Positions 7,762 to 16,283 of a DNA stretch of 64,000 bases are shown here, piece by piece. The notes under the pieces are model-generated. The model did not search any database and was not told where the DNA came from. It saw nothing but the letters and a program-made list of their open reading frames with translations. The stretch spans positions 2,170,001 through 2,234,000 of the forward strand of contig NZ_CP163444.1 in the NCBI RefSeq assembly GCF_041053105.1. Reading direction: 5' to 3'. A program made the translations under genes and the position numbers. Every line of letters begins with the position of its first letter. Position 1 is the first letter of the stretch. Source of the stretch: Streptomyces sp. R44 (GTDB lineage: Bacteria > Actinomycetota > Actinomycetes > Streptomycetales > Streptomycetaceae).

Positions 7762-9213
7762 TCAGGCCCCCGAAGACCCCGACCGGGAGCGCGCCTTGAA
7801 GGCCGCCTTGCGGGCCTCCTTCGCCGAGGTCTTGTCGCGGTGCAGGCGGCCCATCGCCTCCAGGACCTCCGCCGTCGCCGGGTGTTCGACCCGCCAGGCC
7901 GCCTCGAAGAAGCCGCTGTGGCGGCCGGTCAGGCCCTCGATGAGTTCCTGGAGCTCCTCCAGGTCCCCGTCCGAGTCGAGCTGGGCCGCGATCGTGTCGA
8001 TGGCCAGCCAGAAGATCATCGACTCCGGCGGCGCGGGCACGTCCGCCGCGCCGCGCTCCGCGAGCCAGACCCGGGCGAGGCCGCCGAGTTCCGCGTCGTC
8101 GAGGACCTCCCGGACGGCGGGCTCCGCCTCGGCGCCCAGCAGGGAGAGCGTCTGCTGGCAGTGGAGGCGGCGGAGCGGGGAGCCCGCGTCGGCGCCCCGC
8201 GCGGCGTGCAGCAGCTCGCGGGCGGCGCCGAGCGCGTCGCGGCCGGCCAGCCACGCGGCGGTCTCCTCGCGGGCGGCGGCGGGCGGGTAGCCGGCGATCC
8301 CGTCGAGGAGGACGTCGGCGCCCTTGTCCGTCAGGTCGCCGACGGCGGGCGCGTCCACCCCGGCCTCCAGCATCCGGGCCCGGATGCCGTAGAGCCCGAG
8401 CGGGGTGAGCCGGACCATGCCGTAGCGGCTGACGTCCTCGTCGTCGACGGGCGGCGCGGGCTCCTCGCCCTCCTCGGCCATCAGGGCCTCGTCGACGGGC
8501 TGGTACGCGACGAGCCCGATCGGTTCGAGCAGCCGGAACTGCTCGTCGAGCCGCATCATCGCGTCCGAGACCTGCTCCAGGACGTCGTCGGTGGGCTCGC
8601 CCAAGTCGTCGGGGACGACCATCGACGCGGCGAGCGCGGGCAGCGGTACGGGGCCTTCGCCGGCGCCGCCCTCGCTGACGGTCAGCAGGTAGAGGTTGCC
8701 GAGGACGCCCTCCAGGAACTCGGCCTCCGCCTCGGGGTCCCAGTCGAGCGCCTCGATGTCGATCTCGCCGTCCTCGCCGACGAGCGCGTCCAGGTCGTCG
8801 AGGACGGGCGCGACGGCGTCGGCGAAGACGGCGTCGAAGCCGTCGAGCCAGAGCCCGAGGACGTCCTGCGGCGAACCGCCCGTGACCAGCGCGAGGTTCT
8901 CGCCGGGCTCGGCCCGCCCCGGCAGGTCCTCGGCCTCCCCGTCCTCGACGGCGACGAGTCCGGTGTCGACGGCGAGCCGCCAGGCGTCGCCGGCCCAGGT
9001 CTCGCCGTCCTCGTCGTCGGCGAGGCCCAGGACCTCGGCGGCCTCGGGGAGCTGCTCGTCGACGAGTTCGCCGCCCGCGTCGACCCGGGTCTCGGGTCCG
9101 GCCCAGCGGGCGAGCCGTACGGCCTGGGCGAGGAGGGGGGCGGCCAGGGCGTCCCGCGCCAGCTCCGCGTCCGCACGCAGCCGAACGGGGGGAAGGGTGG
9201 GGTGCTCTGACAT
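7762..9213 (-). CDS. acidic protein of unknown function, 483 residues
   Basis: I do not recognise a named family. The protein is very rich in Asp, Glu, Ala and Leu and has no signal peptide or membrane segment. Much of it looks like helical repeats: the region 300-450 contains several LxxL-type helices. It ends in a strongly basic tail (residues 455-483, with KEARKAAFKARSR). A segment near residues 55-95 (LGLADDEDGETW followed by AWRLAVDTGLV) may be a winged-helix-like fold. The ATG follows GAGGAGACC. It lies downstream of no obvious partner and is probably monocistronic. Confidence 0.7.
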   Translation of the reverse strand: MSEHPTLPPVRLRADAELARDALAAPLLAQAVRLARWAGPETRVDAGGELVDEQLPEAAEVLGLADDEDGETWAGDAWRLAVDTGLVAVEDGEAEDLPGRAEPGENLALVTGGSPQDVLGLWLDGFDAVFADAVAPVLDDLDALVGEDGEIDIEALDWDPEAEAEFLEGVLGNLYLLTVSEGGAGEGPVPLPALAASMVVPDDLGEPTDDVLEQVSDAMMRLDEQFRLLEPIGLVAYQPVDEALMAEEGEEPAPPVDDEDVSRYGMVRLTPLGLYGIRARMLEAGVDAPAVGDLTDKGADVLLDGIAGYPPAAAREETAAWLAGRDALGAARELLHAARGADAGSPLRRLHCQQTLSLLGAEAEPAVREVLDDAELGGLARVWLAERGAADVPAPPESMIFWLAIDTIAAQLDSDGDLEELQELIEGLTGRHSGFFEAAWRVEHPATAEVLEAMGRLHRDKTSAKEARKAAFKARSRSGSSGA

Positions 9214-9313
9214 CTGGGGGGTCTCCTCGACACGTACGGGGGTGGGGTGGGTGAAGGCGAAGGCGCTCGGAGAGCGGTCCTCAGCGTAGACGCATCCGGG
9301 ACCCCGTCCGTCG

Positions 9314-9346
9314 GTTCACGGATCCGTCAGCCTTCGTACACCCGTC
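9314..9346 (+). promoter_or_regulatory. candidate PHO box upstream of the secreted nuclease
   Basis: GTTCACG (9314), CGTCAGC (9325) and GTACACC (9336) start exactly 11 bp apart and each resembles the GTTCACC core. They end just before a TTGACA hexamer at 9352-9357, the position expected for activator binding. No good -10 is visible at normal spacing. Confidence 0.45.
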
Positions 9347-9432
9347 GACTCTTGACAAGTGCACTGCTCTCACAAGAGATTGACGCGCGTAGATTCATCT
9401 GCCGTTCCTCCAAGCACCCTCGGAGCCTCTTG

Positions 9433-11271
9433 ATGTCTTCCTCCATACCGAGATCCGCCGCGGTCTCCGCCGTCGTCGCCGCCGCCCTCGCCTCCGGTCT
9501 GCTCGCGGGTTCGGCGAACGCCGCCGCGGAGGACGCCGCCGCCGGCGTCCGCATCCACGACATCCAGGGCACGACGCGCGTCTCCCCCCTCGTCGGCAAG
9601 CAGGTCACCGGTGTCACGGGCATCGTCACCGGCGTCCGCACCTACGGCTCTCGCGGATTCTGGATCCAGGACCCGAACGCCGACGACAACGCGGCGACCA
9701 GCGAGGGCGTCTTCGTCTTCACGAGTTCCGTCCCGACCGTCGCCGTCGGCGACGCGGTCAGCGTGAACGGCACGGTCACCGAGTACGTCCCCGGCGGCCT
9801 GAACTCCGGCAACCAGTCGCTGACCCAGATCTCCAAGCCCGTGATCACGGTCGTCTCGAAGGGCAACCCCGTCCCGGCCCCGGTGACGATCTCCGGCTGG
9901 TCCGTCCCCGAGGAGTACGCCCCCGAGGGCGACCCCGCCGCGGGCGGCTCGATCAACGGCCTGACGCTGGACCCCGAGACGTACGCCCTGGACTACTACG
10001 AGTCCCTGGAGGGCACCAACGTCCGGATCGACTCCTCGCGGGTGGTCGGCGCCACCGACCCGTACGCGGAGCTCTGGGTGACGGTGAAGCCCTGGGAGAA
10101 CGACAACGAGCGCGGCGGCACGGTCTACGGCTCGTACGAGTCCCAGAACACCGGCCGGCTCCAGATCCAGTCGCTGACCCCGCTGGCCCAGCAGCCGTTC
10201 CCCAAGGCGAACGTGGGCGACCGGCTGACCGGCACCACCGAGGGCCCGCTCGACTTCAACCAGTTCGGCGGCTACACGCTGACCGCCCGCACCCTCGGCA
10301 CCCTCGTCGACGAGGGCCTGGAGCGCGAGACCACGGACAAGCAGCACAAGAACGAGCTGGCCGTGGCGACGTACAACGTCGAGAACCTCGACCCGACGGA
10401 CCCGCAGGAGAAGTTCGACGCGCTCGCGAAGGCGGTCGTCGAGAACCTCGCCTCGCCCGACATCGTCGCCCTGGAGGAGATCCAGGACAACAACGGCGCC
10501 AAGAACGACGGCACCGTCGCCGCCGACGTGACGGTCAAGAAGTTCACGGACGCGATCGTGGCGGCCGGCGGACCGGCGTACGAGTGGCGCTCGATCGACC
10601 CGCAGAACGGCAAGGACGGCGGCGAGCCCGGCGGCAACATCCGTCAGGTCTTCCTCTTCAACCCCGAGCGGGTCTCCTTCACCGACCGCGCGGGCGGCGA
10701 CGCGACCACCGCCACCGCCGTGACGGGCACCAAGGGCCGTGCCGCGCTGACCCTCTCCCCCGGCCGGATCGACCCGTCCAACGCCGCCTGGGAGGCCAGC
10801 CGCAAGCCGCTCGCGGGCGAGTTCGTCTTCCGCGGCCGCACGGTCTTCGTCATCGCCAACCACTTCGGCTCGAAGGGCGGCGACGAGTCCATCGTCTCCC
10901 ACCACCAGCCGCCGAACCGTTCCTCCGACGCCAAGCGACTGCTCCAGGCGCAGGCCGTCAACGCCTTCGTCAAGCAGATCGAGGCCGTCGACAAGCAGGC
11001 CGACGTGCTGGTGGTCGGCGACATCAACGACTTCGAGTTCTCCGGGACGACGCAGGGGCTGACGGACGGCGGCGCGCTGTTCCCGGCCGTGAAGTCGCTG
11101 CCGCTCAGCGAGCGCTACTCGTACGTGTACCAGGGCAACAGCCAGGTCCTCGACCAGATCCTGACCAGCCCGGGCGTCCACCACTTCGAGTACGACAGCG
11201 TCCACATCAACGCCGAGTTCGCCGACCAGGACAGCGACCACGACCCCCAGGTCCTGCGCTTCCGCCCGTAA
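9433..11271 (+). CDS. secreted endonuclease/exonuclease/phosphatase-family nuclease
   Basis: This 612-residue exported protein has a signal peptide (residues 1-32, hydrophobic core VVAAALASGLLAGSANA). An N-terminal OB-like region (about 45-200) follows, then an EEP nuclease domain (about 300-612) with VATYNVENLDP, DIVALEEIQDN, VIANHFGSKGG, VVGDINDFEFS and the terminal SDHDP metal/catalytic motif. The architecture resembles extracellular DNases that release nucleotides from DNA. The ATG at 9433 was chosen because it begins the signal peptide; the frame runs open further upstream without a site. With the nearby PhoX it would form a DNA-to-phosphate salvage route. Confidence 0.82.
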   Translation: MSSSIPRSAAVSAVVAAALASGLLAGSANAAAEDAAAGVRIHDIQGTTRVSPLVGKQVTGVTGIVTGVRTYGSRGFWIQDPNADDNAATSEGVFVFTSSVPTVAVGDAVSVNGTVTEYVPGGLNSGNQSLTQISKPVITVVSKGNPVPAPVTISGWSVPEEYAPEGDPAAGGSINGLTLDPETYALDYYESLEGTNVRIDSSRVVGATDPYAELWVTVKPWENDNERGGTVYGSYESQNTGRLQIQSLTPLAQQPFPKANVGDRLTGTTEGPLDFNQFGGYTLTARTLGTLVDEGLERETTDKQHKNELAVATYNVENLDPTDPQEKFDALAKAVVENLASPDIVALEEIQDNNGAKNDGTVAADVTVKKFTDAIVAAGGPAYEWRSIDPQNGKDGGEPGGNIRQVFLFNPERVSFTDRAGGDATTATAVTGTKGRAALTLSPGRIDPSNAAWEASRKPLAGEFVFRGRTVFVIANHFGSKGGDESIVSHHQPPNRSSDAKRLLQAQAVNAFVKQIEAVDKQADVLVVGDINDFEFSGTTQGLTDGGALFPAVKSLPLSERYSYVYQGNSQVLDQILTSPGVHHFEYDSVHINAEFADQDSDHDPQVLRFRP

Positions 11272-11284
11272 CGACGAATTCCGG

Positions 11285-11998
11285 TCACACGCCCGCGTCG
11301 AGACTCAGCGCGGGCGTGTACCGGCGTACCCGGCTGCCGACGAGCCCCGGGTACTCGTGCACCTTCCGCCAGGCCTCGCTGAGCGGGGCGTACTCCGCCT
11401 GCCACTCGACGTGGGCCTGCTCGCTCTCCCACTCGGCGAGGTTCAGGACGCGGGTGCCGTCCACGGACCGGTGGAAGTGCGCGCCGATCCCGCCGCGCAC
11501 CGCCCGCTTCCCCTCGTCGTCGGCCATCGCGGTGAGCACCGCGTCCACCCAGGCCTCCTGCCGTCCGGCGTCCGGCCCGTCGAAGTCGACCTCGACGGCC
11601 GCGATCGCCCCGGGCACCGCGCCCGCGCTCTCCTCGCCGAGGACGGCGCTGCGGTGCGGCGCCGCGTAGCGGTGCAGCGCCACCCGTTCGATGCCGGGGA
11701 CGGCCGCGTCGATCTCGGCGTTCCGGTCGCCGCGATATCCGGCGACGAACGCGTCGTAGGCCTCCTGGGCGGTCCACTGGGAGTAGTGGAGGAGCGTGTC
11801 CCCGTCCGTGCCGATGTAGACGCTGTACGAGAGCAGCCCCAGGTCGGGCCATTCCTTGCTCTCCCAGGTCCTGCGGATGGCCTCCACGGCCGCCCGCTGC
11901 CGCTCGGGGGTGGCGACCCGCCAGGTGCTGGCCAGGACGGCGCCGACGCCGGGGCGGCGGAGGTCGGGGCGGGCGTCGGGGCGGGTGACGGCGTTCAT
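11285..11998 (-). CDS. antibiotic biosynthesis monooxygenase-domain protein, predicted SoxR target
   Basis: This 237-residue cytoplasmic protein has two tandem ferredoxin-like ABM half-domains. The first contains STWRVATPERQRAAVEAIRRTW and LLHYSQWTAQEAYDAFV; the second contains DAVLTAMADDEGKRAVRGG and LNLAEWESEQAHVEW. The ATG at 11998 follows AGGAGA. The promoter carries an 18-bp SoxR-type dyad, and a monooxygenase of this type is a known member of the small SoxR regulon of S. coelicolor. It probably responds to redox-active metabolites. The substrate is unknown. Confidence 0.8.
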   Translation of the reverse strand: MNAVTRPDARPDLRRPGVGAVLASTWRVATPERQRAAVEAIRRTWESKEWPDLGLLSYSVYIGTDGDTLLHYSQWTAQEAYDAFVAGYRGDRNAEIDAAVPGIERVALHRYAAPHRSAVLGEESAGAVPGAIAAVEVDFDGPDAGRQEAWVDAVLTAMADDEGKRAVRGGIGAHFHRSVDGTRVLNLAEWESEQAHVEWQAEYAPLSEAWRKVHEYPGLVGSRVRRYTPALSLDAGV

Positions 11999-12036
11999 GG
12001 TGGGTCTCCTGTTCCTCGGGTGGCACCACCGTCCTC

Positions 12037-12058
12037 CCTCAACCTTGGTTGAGGTCAA
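12037..12058 (-). promoter_or_regulatory. SoxR box with overlapping -35
   Basis: CCTCAACC-TT-GGTTGAGG (12037-12054) has two perfect 8-bp arms. The minus-strand -35 TTGACC (12058-12053) abuts the dyad, which would lie inside a long spacer, the arrangement used by MerR-family activators such as SoxR. The divergent acetyltransferase gene starts 33 bp away. Confidence 0.75.
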
Positions 12059-12086
12059 GGGGGTCGGCTGTGGGAGACTTCGCGCC

Positions 12087-12530
12087 ATGATCCTTCGCCC
12101 CGCCACCCGCGCCGAACTGCCCGCCGTCCTCGCCCTGCTCGCCGACGAGGACAGGGTGGTGGACCCCGCGTCGGTCCTCGTCACCGAGGCGTACGAGCGG
12201 GCCTTCGCGGACATCGAGGGCGATCCGCGCAACGAGATGCTCGTCCTGGTGGACGGCGACCTCGTCCTGGGCTGCCTCCAGGCCACGTACATCCCGGGGC
12301 TCGGCAAGGGCGGCGCCGAGCGGGCCCTGATCGAGGCGGTCCGGATCAGGGCCGACCGGCGCGGCGGCGGGCTCGGCCGGGAGCTGATGGAGCGGGCCGT
12401 GGCGCGGGCGAAGGAGCGCGGCTGCGCGCTCGTCCAGCTGACCAGCAACAAGCAGCGGACGGAGGCCCACCGCTTCTACGCCTCACTGGGCTTCGCGCGC
12501 AGCCACGACGGCTTCAAGCTGGCGCTCTAA
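12087..12530 (+). CDS. GNAT-family N-acetyltransferase
   Basis: This 147-residue single-domain GNAT protein has the acetyl-CoA loop RADRRGGGLGRELME (about 90-105), a preceding beta-strand LGCLQATYIPGLG, and the C-terminal QLTSNKQRTEAHRFYASLGF typical of the family. GGGAGA precedes the ATG. It is divergent from the SoxR-box gene and its stop codon overlaps the stop of the converging SDR gene by four bases. The substrate is not predictable. Confidence 0.82.
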   Translation: MILRPATRAELPAVLALLADEDRVVDPASVLVTEAYERAFADIEGDPRNEMLVLVDGDLVLGCLQATYIPGLGKGGAERALIEAVRIRADRRGGGLGRELMERAVARAKERGCALVQLTSNKQRTEAHRFYASLGFARSHDGFKLAL

Positions 12531-13264
12531 CCCAACAGGTGCCCGCCGCCGTCGACGAGGAGGATCTCTCCCGTGATGTAGGAGGCGTGGGCGAGGTCGA
12601 AGACGGCGCCGGCGATGTCCTCGGGGCGGCCGACCCGGCGCAGCGGGACGACGCCGGCCACGTGCTCCTTGGCGGCGTCGGCTCCGTCCACCCCGTCGAA
12701 CCAGGGGGTGTCGATGAGGCCGGGCGCGACGGCGTTGACGCGGATGTCGGGGCCGAGGGTCTTGGCGAGGAGCTTCGTCATGTGGTTGACGGCCGCCTTG
12801 GAGACGGAGTACGGGATGGAGCTGCCGCCCGGCCGGACGCCCGCCTGGGAGGAGATCGTCACGATGTTGCCGCCGGTCTTCCGCAGGTGCGGGACGGCGG
12901 CGGTGACGGTCTGCCAGACTCCGATGACGTTGACGTCGTAGAGGTGGCGCCAGACCTCGGGCGAGGCGGCTTCGAGGTCGTCGTGCGGGATGAACCGGGT
13001 GGTGCCCGCGCAGTTGACGAGGAGGTCGAGGCGGCCGTACGCCTCCACGGCGGCCGCGACGAGCCCGGCGGCCTGGGCCTCGTCGGAGACGTCGGCCCGG
13101 ACGTAGACGGCGTCCGGGAGTTCGGCGGCGAGGGCCTCCCCCGCCTCGACGGACCGCCCGGAGTTGACGACGATCCGGTAGCCGGCGTCGGCGAGACGTC
13201 GGGCGACGGCGGCCCCGATGCCGGAGGACGAACCGGTGACGAGTGCGACGCGCTGTTCGCTCAT
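12527..13264 (-). CDS. short-chain dehydrogenase/reductase (classical SDR)
   Basis: This 245-residue classical SDR has TGSSSGIG cofactor binding at residues 10-17, NCAG near residue 90, catalytic Ser in TISSQAG, YSVSK (Tyr and Lys) and the C-terminal GEILLVDGGGHL. These features make it an NAD(P)H-dependent oxidoreductase of the 3-ketoacyl-ACP reductase-like group. The ATG at 13264 follows GGAGAAC. It lies divergent to dapA, but no functional link is evident. Confidence 0.85.
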   Translation of the reverse strand: MSEQRVALVTGSSSGIGAAVARRLADAGYRIVVNSGRSVEAGEALAAELPDAVYVRADVSDEAQAAGLVAAAVEAYGRLDLLVNCAGTTRFIPHDDLEAASPEVWRHLYDVNVIGVWQTVTAAVPHLRKTGGNIVTISSQAGVRPGGSSIPYSVSKAAVNHMTKLLAKTLGPDIRVNAVAPGLIDTPWFDGVDGADAAKEHVAGVVPLRRVGRPEDIAGAVFDLAHASYITGEILLVDGGGHLLG

Positions 13265-13360
13265 GGTGTGCTGTTCTCCATCTCCCCCTGTCGCGCCCGG
13301 CCGATCATGCCAGACGCCATCGTTCACAGAAACTGAATCCTCGAACCAAGCAGATCTAAG

Positions 13361-13390
13361 TGGACCTTCACGGTCGTTCGCGCACAGACT
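13361..13390 (+). promoter_or_regulatory. predicted leaderless promoter of dapA
   Basis: TGGACC (13361-13366) and CAGACT (13385-13390) are separated by 18 bp, and the -10 ends six bases before the ATG. No Shine-Dalgarno sequence is present. Confidence 0.4.
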
Positions 13391-13396
13391 TCTCGA

Positions 13397-14269
13397 ATGA
13401 ACACTGAACGCCCCTTCGGGCGCGCCCTCTGCGCGATGGTCACCCCGTTCGACGCCGCCGGCGGCCTCGACCTCGGCGCCGCGCGCGAGCTCGCCGCCCG
13501 GCTGGTCGCGGAGGGCTGCGACGGCCTGGTCCTGAACGGCACGACGGGCGAGTCCCCGACCACCACGGACACCGAGAAGGCCCAGCTGATCCACGCGGTG
13601 CGGAACGCCGTCGGCCCCGGGCCCGCGGTCGTCGCGGGCGTCGGCACGGCCGACACCCGGCACACCGTCGCCCTCGCCCGCCAGGCGGAGGAGGCGGGGG
13701 CGGACGGGCTGCTCGTCGTCACCCCCTACTACAGCCGTCCCCCGCAGGCGGCCGTCGAGGCGCACTTCCTGAAGGTCGCGGACGCGACCGGTCTGCCGGT
13801 GATGGTCTACGACATCCCGGTCCGCACCGGCACCCGGGTCGAGCCCGCGACGATGCGGCGACTCGCCCGGCACCCGCGGATCGTGGCGGTGAAGGACTGC
13901 TCGTACGACCTGCTGGGCTCGGCCCGGCTGATCGCGGAGACTGGGCTCGCGTACTACTCGGGCAGCGAGGAGCTGAACCTGCCGCTGTACGCGGTGGGCG
14001 GCGCCGGCTACGTCAGCACGGTGGCCAACGTCGTACCGCGTCAGCTGCGGGCGGTCCTGGACGCCTTCGACGCGGGCGACACCGAGGGCGCGGCCCGGCT
14101 CAACGCCCTGACCCTGCCGTTGGCCGAGCTGATGATGTCCTCGGGCCTGCCGGGCACGGTGACCGCGAAGGCGCTGCTCGGCGGTCCGGTGCGCGAACCG
14201 CTGCAGCCCGCCGACCGGGAGACGGCCGACGGGCTGCGGGCTGCGCACGAGGCGCTGGTGAACGCCTGA
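13397..14269 (+). CDS. dapA: 4-hydroxy-tetrahydrodipicolinate synthase
   Basis: This DapA (EC 4.3.3.7) condenses pyruvate with aspartate semialdehyde at the start of the diaminopimelate/lysine branch. The 290-residue TIM barrel has GTTGE at 48-52, Tyr111-Tyr112, Tyr138 in VMVYDIP and the Schiff-base Lys166 in VAVKDCS. Length and motifs are standard. It converges on dapD, another enzyme of the same pathway, with only the stop codons between them. Streptomycetes usually carry more than one dapA paralogue, so this may not be the only one. There is no clear ribosome-binding site. Confidence 0.88.
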   Translation: MNTERPFGRALCAMVTPFDAAGGLDLGAARELAARLVAEGCDGLVLNGTTGESPTTTDTEKAQLIHAVRNAVGPGPAVVAGVGTADTRHTVALARQAEEAGADGLLVVTPYYSRPPQAAVEAHFLKVADATGLPVMVYDIPVRTGTRVEPATMRRLARHPRIVAVKDCSYDLLGSARLIAETGLAYYSGSEELNLPLYAVGGAGYVSTVANVVPRQLRAVLDAFDAGDTEGAARLNALTLPLAELMMSSGLPGTVTAKALLGGPVREPLQPADRETADGLRAAHEALVNA

Positions 14270-15253
14270 TCAGTTGTGGCTGTGCAGGATCTCGTTGAGG
14301 CCGCCCCAGACCGCGTTGTTCGGGCGGGCCTCGACGGCGCCGGTGACCGAGTTGCGGCGGAAGAGGATGTTCGAGGCGCCGGAGAGCTCGCGGGCCTTGA
14401 CGATCTGGCCGTCGGGCAGGGTGACCCGGGTGCCGGCGGTGACGTACAGACCGGCCTCGACGACGACCTCGTCGCCGAGCGCGATGCCGACGCCCGCCTC
14501 GGCGCCGATCAGGCAGCGCTCGCCGATGGAGATGACGACGTTGCCGCCGCCGGAGAGGGTGCCCATGGTGGAGGCGCCGCCGCCGATGTCGGAGCCGTTG
14601 CCGACGACGACGCCGGCGGAGATGCGGCCCTCGACCATCGAGGTGCCGAGGGTGCCGGCGTTGAAGTTGACGAAGCCCTCGTGCATGACGGTGGTGCCGG
14701 CCGCGAGGTGGGCACCGAGGCGGACGCGGTCGGCGTCGGCGATGCGGACCCCGGCGGGCACGACGTAGTCGGTCATGCGCGGGAACTTGTCGATCGAGGT
14801 CACCTGGAGGTGCAGGCCCTCGGCGCGGGCGTTGAGCCGCACCTTCTCGATGTCGTCGACGGCGACCGGGCCGAGCGAGGTCCAGGCGACGTTGGCGAGC
14901 AGGCCGAAGACGCCGTCCAGGCTCTGGCCGTGCGGCTTGACCAGCCGGTGGCTCAGCAGGTGGAGGCGGAGGTAGGCGTCGTGGGCGTCGATCGGCTTCT
15001 CGTCGAGCGAGGCGATGACGGTGCGGACGGCGACCACCTCGACGCCGCGGCGGGCGTCCACGCCGAGGGCCTTGGCGGCGCCCTCACCGAGGGCGTTGAC
15101 GGCCTCGTCGGGGCTGAGGCGCTCGGTGCCGGCCGGGCCGGCCGCTTCGGTCAGCTCGGGGGCGGGGAACCAGGTGTCGAGAACGGTGCCGTCGCCGGCG
15201 ATGGTGGCGAGGCCGGCGGCGACGGCGCCGGTGGTGCGAGGAGCAGTGGTCAT
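14270..15253 (-). CDS. dapD: 2,3,4,5-tetrahydropyridine-2,6-dicarboxylate N-succinyltransferase
   Basis: This 327-residue acyltransferase adds succinyl-CoA to tetrahydrodipicolinate in the succinylase branch of diaminopimelate synthesis. The central part (about 165-290) is a left-handed beta-helix of hexapeptide repeats ([50 protein letters not shown]). [14 protein letters not shown] and the C-terminal [15 protein letters not shown] match the actinobacterial DapD group. The start ATG at 15253 gives the expected length. Confidence 0.9.
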   Translation of the reverse strand: MTTAPRTTGAVAAGLATIAGDGTVLDTWFPAPELTEAAGPAGTERLSPDEAVNALGEGAAKALGVDARRGVEVVAVRTVIASLDEKPIDAHDAYLRLHLLSHRLVKPHGQSLDGVFGLLANVAWTSLGPVAVDDIEKVRLNARAEGLHLQVTSIDKFPRMTDYVVPAGVRIADADRVRLGAHLAAGTTVMHEGFVNFNAGTLGTSMVEGRISAGVVVGNGSDIGGGASTMGTLSGGGNVVISIGERCLIGAEAGVGIALGDEVVVEAGLYVTAGTRVTLPDGQIVKARELSGASNILFRRNSVTGAVEARPNNAVWGGLNEILHSHN

Positions 15254-15297
15254 GACGGAAAACCTAACCGGCGGGCCCCCGCCCGGGCCAACCGGTC

Positions 15298-15900
15298 TCA
15301 GGTGTCGGTCGAGTCCGTCGGCGGTTCCGACGAGGCCGTGAGCGGCGGATTCGGTCCTTCGTTCAGGACCCGCGCGAGGATCACGCGCGCGTAGACCTCG
15401 TCGTAGGCGCCGTCGGTGAGCAGCACCTGGAGGCAGATGCCGTCCATGACGGCGCCCAGGGCGCGGGCGGTGACGGGGTCGGTGCGGTGGGCCAGGGCGG
15501 CGACGACGGACTCGGTCCACTCGGCGGCGACCGGGCGCAGGGCGGGGCGGCGCAGGGCGGCGAGGTAGAGCTCGTACTCCAGCTCCACGCGGGCGCGTTC
15601 GCCGCCCAGCCACTCCCCCAGGAGCCGGGCGAGCGCGATGGCGAGGCCGGTGTCCGGGTCGGTGAGGGCGGGGTGCTCGCGGAGCAGCCGTCCGAAGCCC
15701 TCGTTGGCCTTGCGGAGCGCCGCGACGAGGAGTTCGTCGAGGGAGGCGAAGTGGTACGTGGTGGAGCCGAGCGGCACGTCGGCCTCGGCGGCGACCGTGC
15801 GGTGACTGAGGCCGCCGATACCGGCGCGTCCGACGACGGTGAGGGCGGCGTCGACGATCCGCTCGCGCCGGTCGGGGTCGTAGCGCCGGGCCCGCGCCAT
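15298..15900 (-). CDS. TetR-family transcriptional repressor
   Basis: This 200-residue protein has an N-terminal TetR DNA-binding domain ([43 protein letters not shown]) and an all-helical ligand domain. Its ATG overlaps the last base of the SMR transporter stop codon (TGATG), so the two are translationally coupled. The natural target is the pair of palindromes in front of the transporter gene. Confidence 0.87.
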   Translation of the reverse strand: MARARRYDPDRRERIVDAALTVVGRAGIGGLSHRTVAAEADVPLGSTTYHFASLDELLVAALRKANEGFGRLLREHPALTDPDTGLAIALARLLGEWLGGERARVELEYELYLAALRRPALRPVAAEWTESVVAALAHRTDPVTARALGAVMDGICLQVLLTDGAYDEVYARVILARVLNEGPNPPLTASSEPPTDSTDT

Positions 15901-16220
15901 CAGTGCGCCCCGCCGAGGTTGAGGACGGCGACGCCGGCGACGATGAGGAGGATTCCGGCGATCTTGGCGGGGCCCAGGCTCTCGCCGAGGAAGAGGAAGC
16001 CGATGACGGCGACGGCGGCGGTGCCGACCCCGGACCAGATGGCGTAGGCGGTGCCGACCTGGAGGGTCTTGAGCGCCTGCGCCAGGAGGGCGAAGGCGAT
16101 GAGATAGCCCGCGCCGGTGACGACGGAGGGCCAGAGCCGGGTGAAGCCCTCGCTGTACTTCATCGAGGTGGTGGCGAGTATCTCCGCCGCGATGGCGCCC
16201 GCAAGGAGTCCGTAACCCAT
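15900..16220 (-). CDS. small multidrug resistance (SMR) efflux protein
   Basis: This 106-residue protein has four predicted membrane helices and the SMR signature. The membrane Glu in [22 protein letters not shown] is the proton/drug-coupling residue, and [25 protein letters not shown] is the family's helix-three motif. It would exchange protons for quaternary cations or guanidinium-type compounds. SugE/Gdx and EmrE-type proteins cannot be separated with certainty here. It lacks a Shine-Dalgarno site and is probably leaderless. It is the first gene of an operon with its TetR repressor. Confidence 0.87.
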   Translation of the reverse strand: MGYGLLAGAIAAEILATTSMKYSEGFTRLWPSVVTGAGYLIAFALLAQALKTLQVGTAYAIWSGVGTAAVAVIGFLFLGESLGPAKIAGILLIVAGVAVLNLGGAH

Positions 16221-16259
16221 GCGTACGAGCGTACACAGGCTTGCGTACGGGCGTACACA
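16221..16259. promoter_or_regulatory. twin palindromic operators for the SMR-TetR operon
   Basis: Two 17-bp copies, GCGTACGAGCGTACACA (16221-16237) and GCGTACGGGCGTACACA (16243-16259), start 22 bp apart. Each contains GTACG-N2-CGTAC. The spacing of two helical turns fits two repressor dimers on the same DNA face. The minus-strand -10 TACGCT (16233-16228) lies within the first copy. Confidence 0.65.
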
Positions 16260-16283
16260 ACGGTCACCGATACGGTGTCCCGC

